From Chryseobacterium sp. Leaf405 (GTDB lineage: Bacteria; Bacteroidota; Bacteroidia; Flavobacteriales; Weeksellaceae), in NCBI RefSeq assembly GCF_001425355.1, contig NZ_LMQN01000008.1, forward strand, positions 1-59,311: DNA of 59,311 bases, read 5' to 3'. Both the position numbers and the translations under genes were made by a program. Below the pieces are notes generated by a model that was given only the letters and a program-made list of their open reading frames with translations, searched no databases and was not told where the DNA came from. This document shows positions 52,972-59,311 of this stretch, one piece after another (the stretch's first letter is position 1; each line of letters opens with the position of its first letter).

Positions 52972-53215
52972 TTTCAAATTAATATCTGTAAAAATATCTA
53001 GAAATTTTCTTATAAAAGTATTAAAGTATTAATACATAATGTTTTATTAATACAGATTTACATTTGCTTAATTTTAATGCATTTGTGATTAAAGTAATTT
53101 TAATAGTTCAAGACAATTAACGCAACGTATAAGTATCGCTAGGAATTTCCAAAAAGTTACGATTATTATTCATAGAGTAAAAATTCTTTATTCTACTACA
53201 TCACATGATCAAAGG

Positions 53216-54487
53216 CTAGTCTTTATCGTCTGGTCTTATAATTAATCTCAAAGTAGGATCATTGGTAATGAACGACCACAACCAATTTGACAGTAGTTTT
53301 GCCTTATTACGAAATCCTATAAGTGGGATAATATGAATAAAAAGCCAAATAATCCAGGCAAAGAAACCTTTTAAAAACGTGTTTTTGTTAAGGTCTACCA
53401 CCGCTTTATATTTTGATATGATAGCCATGCTTCCCTTGTCATTGTATCTGAATACGGTTTTAGGTGTACTGTTATTTATTATTAATTCCAGATTTTTTGC
53501 CAATAAAGATCCCTGCTGAATGGCCACTTGCGCCAATTGAGGATGTCCATTTGGAAAATCAGAATCTGACATCTCTAAAGCGATATCACCAATAGCAAAA
53601 ATATTGTTTGTCCCAATCACTTTATTGTATGGGTCAACCAAAATCCGTTTACCCCTTCCCAGCGACTCTTCCGATATACCTGTAACATCCTGCGAAACAA
53701 CTCCTGAAGCCCATATCAACACCTCGGTTTCAATCTCGCTCCCATCTGAAAAAATCACTTTGCCATTATCGTAATCCTTTACCGCAGTATTCAAAACGAT
53801 ATGTACACCCAGTTTGCTGAGAACATCGTAGGCTTCATCCTGAGATTTCTTACTCATTGGCTGAAGTAAAACAGGCATAGCATCTACAAGATAAAGGTTT
53901 GTTTTTAGATCTTTAACCTCAGGATACTCTTTATTAGCGAGTTTCAGACCCATTTCTGCAAGCATTCCTGCAACCTCAACTCCGGTAGGTCCTCCTCCGG
54001 CTATCACAATATTAAGATGTTTTTCTTTCTCCGCCAAGGTCTTAGCCTGCACCGCTCTTTCCATATTCAGAAGTATCCTATTTCTCATGACAAGAGCATC
54101 ATCAATTGTTTTCATTGGAAGCGAATTGTTTTTGATGTTTTCCATTCCGAAATAATTTGTTTTGGTGCCCATCGCAAAAACAACATAGTCATAAGATAGT
54201 TCGCCAGTGTCTGTTACGACAACCTTTTCTGCCTGATTGATATGCAGAAATTTACCGAGATGAAATCTTACATTTTCCTTTCCCTGAAACATTCTACGGA
54301 AAGGATAAGAAATATTGGAAGCTTCTATAAAAGCCGTGGAGACTTGATATAATAAAGGTGGAAAGAAATGATAATTGTTCTGATCAATCAAAACGACCTC
54401 GTGCTGAGTATTCTTTGAAAATTTTTTAATAAAATTAACTCCGGCAAATCCTCCACCTAAAACTACAATTCTTTTTCTAGTACTCAT
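53216..54487 (-). CDS. ndh: Type II NADH:quinone oxidoreductase (NDH-2)
   Basis: A 423 aa FAD-dependent oxidoreductase from the ATG at 54487 (a longer frame to 54544 lacks support). FAD site IVVLGGGFAGVNFIKKF is at the start, NADH site IVIAGGGPTGVEVAGMLAEMG in the middle and AIGDIALE near residue 290 binds FAD. The C-terminal part has a hydrophobic stretch FFAWIIWLFIHIIPLIGFR for the membrane. NDH-2 passes electrons from NADH to quinone without pumping protons. A MarR-type regulator is divergent from it. Confidence 0.9.
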   Translation of the reverse strand: MSTRKRIVVLGGGFAGVNFIKKFSKNTQHEVVLIDQNNYHFFPPLLYQVSTAFIEASNISYPFRRMFQGKENVRFHLGKFLHINQAEKVVVTDTGELSYDYVVFAMGTKTNYFGMENIKNNSLPMKTIDDALVMRNRILLNMERAVQAKTLAEKEKHLNIVIAGGGPTGVEVAGMLAEMGLKLANKEYPEVKDLKTNLYLVDAMPVLLQPMSKKSQDEAYDVLSKLGVHIVLNTAVKDYDNGKVIFSDGSEIETEVLIWASGVVSQDVTGISEESLGRGKRILVDPYNKVIGTNNIFAIGDIALEMSDSDFPNGHPQLAQVAIQQGSLLAKNLELIINNSTPKTVFRYNDKGSMAIISKYKAVVDLNKNTFLKGFFAWIIWLFIHIIPLIGFRNKAKLLSNWLWSFITNDPTLRLIIRPDDKD

Positions 54488-54652
54488 TGATAAATTATTA
54501 AACATTCCAAATTTGATTAATCTGCTAAACAATGGTAAAATCATCTCATCTCTTATTCAAAATGCTGCTGCAAAGATAAATCATTTACTTTAAATAGTCA
54601 ACTTAGTTTACATATTTCACAGTTGTTTTCTTTTTTAAAAATTAAATTTCAA

Positions 54653-54660
54653 TAACTTTG
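54653..54660 (+). promoter_or_regulatory. TAACTTTG box in front of the MarR gene
   Basis: A perfect TAnnTTTG match that ends only 4 bases before the ATG at 54665. If this is the promoter, the transcript is nearly leaderless. A chance match in AT-rich DNA is possible. Confidence 0.35.
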
Positions 54661-54664
54661 CTTG

Positions 54665-55129
54665 ATGGAAGATGTACAGTCAGATTTACTTATATTTAAA
54701 CTCATCTATAATTATAGAAGATTAATAGATCATTTTGGAGCAACTGAAATTAATATTTTGACTGATATAAAACCTACTCACATACCATATTTTATGAGTA
54801 TCGGCCATCAGGGAATTTCAAACTGTAATCTATTAAAAGAAATCAAGGTTACAAGACAGGGCGTTAGTAAAGCTGTTAAAGAATTAGAAAATAAAGGAAT
54901 GATTTACACCGCAAAAAATGAAGATGATGCTAGATCTATGATGATTTTTTTGACCGAAGATGGTAAGAAACTCTATGAGATCTTGGGCAAATTATTTGGT
55001 GCCGTAACTAAAGAATATGTTAATCTATTAGGAAAAAACAAGTACACAGAATTATTAAATTCACTGTCTACAATAATTTCCTTTCATGATAAACCAACAT
55101 CCCGATATGAGCAATTATTAGAGAAATAA
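54665..55129 (+). CDS. MarR-family transcriptional regulator
   Basis: A 154 aa winged-helix protein from the ATG at 54665 (a TTG lies one codon earlier). The helix-turn-helix reads SNCNLLKEIKVTRQGVSKAV, followed by KELENKGMIYTAKNEDDARS as recognition and wing, and a long C-terminal helix. It is divergent from the NDH-2 gene with about 180 bases between starts, so it may control NADH dehydrogenase in response to an unknown ligand. Confidence 0.85.
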   Translation: MEDVQSDLLIFKLIYNYRRLIDHFGATEINILTDIKPTHIPYFMSIGHQGISNCNLLKEIKVTRQGVSKAVKELENKGMIYTAKNEDDARSMMIFLTEDGKKLYEILGKLFGAVTKEYVNLLGKNKYTELLNSLSTIISFHDKPTSRYEQLLEK

Positions 55130-55463
55130 ATTTTCAATTGATCTTAATACTTTTTGTATTAATCATTTAAGTAATTACAAATAAGGAACACTACTATTTA
55201 AATGGCATTAAGTAGGTTTATATGGGTAGTTTAATGTTGGTTGATAATGTATTGTCGAATCCTGTCAATAATCTTAAATCATTATTAAAAATCCAACAAT
55301 TGTCCTGAAGCCTCACTAAGAATTATAAGGTATCGAGTGTACTTCGTATTTATAATCTAAAGTTTACTCCTGCGATAAAAGATTCTTCTGAAATATTTGT
55401 GGCTCTTAGAGGTATTCTATTATGATCGCTATGATTTGATTTGACTCAGTTCTTCATCGATTG
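55130..55463. other. Gene-free spacer between convergent genes
   Basis: 334 bases between the MarR gene and the minus-strand VanZ-like gene. A small hairpin ttaatac-ttttt-gtattaa at 55144-55162 follows the MarR stop. No other structure seen. Confidence 0.5.
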
Positions 55464-55925
55464 TTATATGGCTGATGATGCACATTTCTTACTAGAATCT
55501 ACGAGTTCAAAATGAATCTTAATATTTGCAATATTTTTCCAGGTTGCATATTTGAATAGTACAAATCCGATTACCATTCCCGATGTATTTAACAATACAT
55601 CATCAACATCTGCAACGCCTCTTCCAGTAAGGTATTGTATTGATTCTATAATACTTATCGCTACAAGAAAGAATAAAGCGATGGATGCAAAACGATTAAA
55701 TTTTTTAATGGATAATCCTAACCATCCAAATGGACTGAAGAGAAATATATTGACAATAAAAGCTTGATGATCAATATTGCTATAATTAAAAAAACGCTGA
55801 ATGGTAATGAAGGGTTGATGCTGAATATACGAAATTTCTGAAGGTTCTCTGCCAGAAGCATAAAACATCATATATAATAAAACGATTGTGTATAAGGCAA
55901 TAAATACTGCAAAATATCTTTTCAT
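55464..55925 (-). CDS. VanZ-like membrane protein
   Basis: A 153 aa protein with four membrane helices. The VanZ pattern is visible in VNIFLFSPFGWLG (N...F.PFG), then SIIESIQYLTGRGVADVDDVLLNTSGMVIGF, with E-x-x-Q...R...D-x-D-D...N. VanZ gives teicoplanin resistance in enterococci, but in Bacteroidota such proteins are widespread and of unknown function. Stands alone. Confidence 0.85.
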   Translation of the reverse strand: MKRYFAVFIALYTIVLLYMMFYASGREPSEISYIQHQPFITIQRFFNYSNIDHQAFIVNIFLFSPFGWLGLSIKKFNRFASIALFFLVAISIIESIQYLTGRGVADVDDVLLNTSGMVIGFVLFKYATWKNIANIKIHFELVDSSKKCASSAI

Positions 55926-56388
55926 AGGTTTCCTTTTTGGGATTAGTGATTAAAAAGAAGTTGAAGTGCTTATTAGTTTTATATTCTTTAATAACAAAAA
56001 ATCTAACCTTTCTATTATGTTATTAAGATTGTTTATAATTCATTAGGACTATTTAACATGACTCTGTTTCGAGATGATTATAATTTTACAAAAATGTAAT
56101 AGATCTCATCTACAATTTTTCTCACTCTAACAGTCAAATAAATTCTTACTATTTCAAAACTTTTTATAAATTTTTGTAAATCTGATTCTAATATTACCAA
56201 TTATAAAATTCACGAGTACACAACTTAAAAAAATTATTACTAGAAGATAATAACACAGACTTAGAAATTTCATTTATTTAATAATATTTTGGAAAGTCTT
56301 CTTGCATATTTTTCCCCTTCTAAAATAATTTGAAATCAAAACAAAAAGTCCCAACACTATAACTGCAGGGACTTATTATCAACTTCAC
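55926..56388. other. Gene-free stretch with a minus-strand terminator
   Basis: 463 bases of AT-rich DNA. The only structure is the hairpin aagtccc...gggactt at 56346-56374 with A runs to its left (a T run on the minus strand), a rho-independent terminator for the 144-codon gene. Confidence 0.6.
56336..56374 (-). terminator. Terminator of the 144-codon gene
   Basis: On the minus strand: aagtccc, 15-base loop, gggactt, then tttgttttg. It lies 15 bases behind the stop of the gene at 56389. Confidence 0.7.
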
Positions 56389-56823
56389 TTAATTGTCAGA
56401 AATCGTAATTAAAAGATACTTTCTATCCTGATCTTCCTTAACTTCAATTTTTTTGATGATTTCACTATAAATAATTGTTTCAGTGTCATTAAAAATATAA
56501 TGCTGGATACTTACCGGCGTGGATAATTTTAAATCATGTTGCTTGTTTAGGGCTTGCAAAGAAAGAATATCTGGAGTGCCAAAATCTTTGCTTAATTTTA
56601 TTTCTGTAAGCCCATTTTCAGATAAGAAACTGAATTTTTTTAAATGTTGAGGTAAATTTTCTTTTTTATAAAATATTTTGTTTACAACTTTACTTCCATA
56701 TGCGTCAAACATAGTAGTCGTTCCTACTGAATTATTACAAATAACAAATGGTACCTTTTTATCACTTTGCGAATACAGTAGTGATGAAGCACAGATTAGA
56801 AAGCCGTATAGTTTTTTTTTCAT
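56389..56823 (-). CDS. Small exported protein of unknown function
   Basis: A 144 aa protein with a signal peptide (MKKKLYGFLICASSLLYSQS, cleaved near SQS). The mature part is beta-rich and polar, with NNSVGTTTMFDAYGSKVV near the front and YIFNDTETIIYSEIIKKIEV near the end. No family recognised. It starts 35 bases after the sorting-domain gene ends, on the same strand, so it may have been its partner before the IS insertion. Confidence 0.65.
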   Translation of the reverse strand: MKKKLYGFLICASSLLYSQSDKKVPFVICNNSVGTTTMFDAYGSKVVNKIFYKKENLPQHLKKFSFLSENGLTEIKLSKDFGTPDILSLQALNKQHDLKLSTPVSIQHYIFNDTETIIYSEIIKKIEVKEDQDRKYLLITISDN

Positions 56824-56858
56824 GATGCACTTATATTTGATATTGTTAAATAATTTTA

Positions 56859-58360
56859 CTATCTGTTTTTAACTAAGATCCACCCTGAGAATCGCACTGG
56901 TATTTTGTTTTTAGTTTCTTTCCAAGTAATACTGAACCAGTAATTTCCGGTCGATACTTTTTTTGTCTTATTGATGGTTCCGTCCCATTTATAACCAGTG
57001 TCTTTATTTCCTTCAAAAATTTGAACTCCATATCTGTCAAAAATCCCTAACACTAAATCAGATTTATTTGCAAGCGCAGAATAATCTAATAGATCATTTA
57101 TTCCGTCACCATTTGGTGTAATTACATTCACTAGATTTGGAATTGTAATAGTAACCTGAATTGGAGCACAGTTAAATCTATCTTTAACATATACTGTAGT
57201 TTCACCCCTTGGAACGGTAAATACATTAGAATTTTGCCAGTTAATATTATCTGTCGAGTAACTGTATGGAGCTGTTCCGCCAAGAACTGATACAGTAATT
57301 CCATTGTTTGTTATCTCAATATTTGAAATAACAGGCTGCTGCGTAGCATAGACATTTACTGTTTGCCTTGTGACGCAATCTCCTGTCTTCAGATCAACCC
57401 AATATGTACCTACATTTACGTCAGAAATTATTTGTGTAGTTGCTCCAGTGCTCCAAATATAACCGCTGAAGCCCGGACCTGCATCCAGAGTTGTTCTGTT
57501 TTCGATACAGATTTCTTGATCAACTAAAACTGTAGATTTTACCGGCTGAAAAACAATCAAAGTAATGATTGCCACTCTATAACATCCGTTTGCATTACTT
57601 ACTCTCACATAAACAATACCATTTGGAGCAATATAATTTGTAGGAGCAAGAATTTCATTAGTTTGGTTGTTAGCATCTGTCAATGAAGGGTAATATTTTT
57701 TAATAGCACCAAGTTGGCTAGTAACATTGGCACCTGTTAGATCAAATTCTCCCATGTTAGTATTGCTCTGGAGAAAACATATTCTTAAAGTAGCATCATT
57801 TACGACCGGTCTTTCAGCTACTGTCAATGTAAGAGTAATTTCTTCGCAATCTACAAACTCGGGGTCATTTCCACAGAATTTGTAAGTAATGATATCCGTT
57901 CCCGTAAATCCAGTATTTGGAACATAACCGATTACTCCTGTTGTAGTATCAATAATAGCTGTTCCGTTCGTAGGAGGCGTTATGATCTGAACGGTACTTG
58001 GAACAAAAGTCTGCGTCGAAGAGGTAAATGCCGGAACAATATTTAAATAACCTTCACATACGGTTTTAACAGCTGTAGATTTCTTAAGACAAGTAAAAAC
58101 TTTGTATGGAGGAGTTGTGGCCGGTGGGCAAGATCCTACTGTAATTTTTACTGTATAATTTCCGGGCTGCAAAGGAGTAAATGAGTTGCTGTTTGCTCCG
58201 GTTATCGGAATATCATTTCTAAACCACTGATACGTATCGTAACTGTCATCAACTTCCAGAACTAGACCAGGGATACATTCTCCTGTTCTTCTTGCAATAA
58301 GTGGGATAGAAGAAAAACCTGCAAAATAACCTCCGTATCCTACCAGACTGGAAAAGACGG
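56859..58360 (-). pseudogene. T9SS type B surface protein truncated by IS21
   Basis: About 500 residues remain. Ig-like and PKD-like beta modules (for example QWFRNDIPITGANSNSFTPL, and a TNGTAIIDTTTGVIGYVPNT Ig-like stretch) repeat and end in a gliding-motility-type C-terminal sorting domain (type B): NVITPNGDGINDLLDY, LGIFDRYGVQIFEG, WDGTINKTKKVSTGNYWFSI. The frame opens at a GTG inside the IS terminal repeat (58373), so the true N-terminus, including any signal peptide, lies beyond the insertion. The remaining protein would not be exported. Confidence 0.88.
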
Positions 58361-58476
58361 TCAAATTGACCACCTAATTTCGGAGTAAATTGACCACTGA
58401 TTTCGGAGCAAAGTGACCACCACTTTTCGGTTTAAAATGACCACCTGTTATTTGGGTTATATTTGAGATAAAAACG

Positions 58477-58622
58477 ACTTGATTTTTTCATGATGTTAGC
58501 GTCATACATTCGTTAAAAAAAGCGGATTATGGCAAATAAAATAACAGACACTTGATTTTTTCATGATGTTAGCGTCATACATTCGTTAAAAAAAGCGGAT
58601 TATGGCAAATAAAATAACAGAC
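58477..58622. repeat. Exact 73-base tandem duplication in front of istA
   Basis: The 73 bases from acttgattttttcatgat to ataacagac occur twice without a difference (58477-58549 and 58550-58622). Each copy carries an ATG and the first seven codons of istA. Since 73 is not a multiple of three, the first copy reads MANKITDT and stops, and only the second (ATG 58602) enters the transposase. Confidence 0.9.
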
Positions 58623-59311
58623 ATGAGTAAAATTAGAAAAGTCATAAAATTCTACAGCAATGGAAAGAGCAAGTTATTTATAAGCAGCTATTTATCCCTT
58701 TCCAGAAATACCGTAAAAAAATACATTTCATTATATGAGATCCTGGGCTTGAGCCTTGATACGATCAATACCAAGACAGACGCCGAGCTGGAACTTTTGT
58801 TTTCCAATAACACGGTTCAGTCCATCAATCCTAAACTCCAGTCCCTGTACGATTTTTTTCCAAAGATGGAACGTGAGCTCAAAAAGGTAGGGATCACTAT
58901 ACATCATATGTGGGAGCAGTATCTAGTACTGCATCCTGATGGTTTTCAGAGTTCACAGTTCCGTTATCATTATAAGGTCTGGGGCAAACGTGTGAACCCG
59001 GTGATGCATATGAATCACAAATCCGGTGATAAGATGTATGTCGATTATGCAGGAAAGACACTCTCCATTATTAATAAGGAAAGCGGGGAGCTTAAAGAAG
59101 TTCAGTTTTTTGTAGCTATTCTGGGAGCAAGCCAGTACACGTATGCTGAAGCTTCTATGAGCCAGCAGAAGGAAGATTTTGTACGATCTGTAGAAAATGC
59201 CATCCGCTTTTTTGAAGGCACACCGGCAGCGATCGTTCCTGATAATTTAAAATCCGCAGTGATCAAAAGCAGCCGTTTTGAACCCACCATCAATGAGACC
59301 CTGGCCGATCT
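58602..59311 (+). CDS. istA: IstA transposase of an IS21-like element (partial)
   Basis: The frame is open from ATG 58602 to the window end (236 codons). An N-terminal helix-turn-helix (FISSYLSLSRNTVKKYISLY) is followed by the DDE integrase core: D in DKMYVDYAGKTLS and the second D in AIVPDNLKSAVIK; the third acid would lie outside the window. IstA carries out strand transfer with the ATPase helper IstB, whose gene would follow. Confidence 0.92.
   Translation, partial: MANKITDMSKIRKVIKFYSNGKSKLFISSYLSLSRNTVKKYISLYEILGLSLDTINTKTDAELELLFSNNTVQSINPKLQSLYDFFPKMERELKKVGITIHHMWEQYLVLHPDGFQSSQFRYHYKVWGKRVNPVMHMNHKSGDKMYVDYAGKTLSIINKESGELKEVQFFVAILGASQYTYAEASMSQQKEDFVRSVENAIRFFEGTPAAIVPDNLKSAVIKSSRFEPTINETLAD

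Larger units (their letters stand above)
58361..59311 (+). mobile_element. IS21-like element, left end and start of istA
   Basis: TGACCAC repeats start at 58367, 58391, 58414 and 58438, with 23-24 base spacing, followed by a leader and the istA gene. The element continues beyond the window. The first base is an estimate from the spacing (TCAAATTGACC). It has inserted in the T9SS surface protein gene. Confidence 0.85.

Noticed and set aside
58373..58373. GTG at 58373 as the true start of the T9SS surface protein
   Set aside because: The codon and the next few lie in the IS21 terminal repeat, and no signal peptide follows.
1..59311. Integron with integrase
   Set aside because: The hairpins behind single genes recall attC sites, but no tyrosine recombinase gene was seen and the core sequences fit the consensus poorly except GTTAGGC at 41768.
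1..59311. CRISPR array, prophage, tRNA or rRNA genes
   Set aside because: No regular direct repeats with unique spacers, no phage structural genes, and no clover-leaf or rRNA sequence were noticed on either strand.

Overview
The window looks like chromosome of a Bacteroidota bacterium of the Flavobacteriia, most likely Chryseobacterium or a close Weeksellaceae relative. The signs are AT-rich DNA, type IX secretion sorting domains (49142-49903 type A, 56859-58360 type B), several TAnnTTTG-type -7 boxes, a DUF3945/RadC conjugative-element remnant, and a TonB receptor joined to DUF3526 ABC permeases. No tRNA, rRNA, CRISPR array or prophage was seen. Both edges lie inside IS21-like elements: an inward-facing end with three GTGGTCA repeats at 1-99, and a left end with four TGACCAC repeats plus the start of istA from 58361. 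The window is therefore DNA between two IS copies and may simply be a contig that breaks at them.

Region 1 (206-18198) is a defence island. In order it holds a Gabija-like pair (OLD-type nuclease and UvrD-like helicase, minus strand), a plus-strand cluster of four genes (a DUF6119/TIGR04141-like protein with a nuclease-like motif, a protein with a C-terminal HEPN-like RX4H motif, an unknown protein and a small membrane protein), a stand-alone OLD-like ATPase-TOPRIM protein, a HaeIII-like restriction-modification pair (predicted GGCC), and a Septu-like ATPase plus HNH pair. A secreted barrel-like protein follows. The four-gene cluster at 4528-9058 is the best candidate for an undescribed system.

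Region 2 (18199-25300) is the worn edge of an integrative element: hairpins, a DUF3945 protein, an unknown protein and RadC. Directly behind radC lie three further diverged copies of its own 3' end. Then come a YhcG-family nuclease and the first cluster of cassette-like units, which share a TCTCAAAAAACGAT motif and end in long imperfect hairpins.

Region 3 (25300-39343) is housekeeping and stress functions: an exported RidA-like lipoprotein with an esterase, a Crp/Fnr regulator, an HxlR regulator divergent from a hydrolase-MFS pair, a membrane-anchored homologue of the exonuclease VII large subunit, a DJ-1 family protein, an AlkB-like protein, and a damage-response cassette (LexA-like repressor divergent from dinB and a dnaE2-like polymerase).

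Region 4 (39344-42549) is an array of small cassette-like genes lying between the intact dnaE2-orf91 pair and a second, diverged and broken copy of the same dnaE2 3' end plus orf91. Region 5 (42737-49903) is an iron-uptake type operon (Cys/His-rich exported protein, TonB siderophore receptor, two DUF3526 permeases, ABC ATPase) followed by a GEVED surface protein. Region 6 (49904-58360) mixes gene wreckage (a GHKL-ATPase/exonuclease chimera and a frameshifted WG-repeat gene) with ordinary genes (NDH-2 with a divergent MarR regulator, VanZ-like) and ends in a T9SS surface protein cut off by the right-hand IS21 element. All functional calls come from reading the sequence; no database search was possible.
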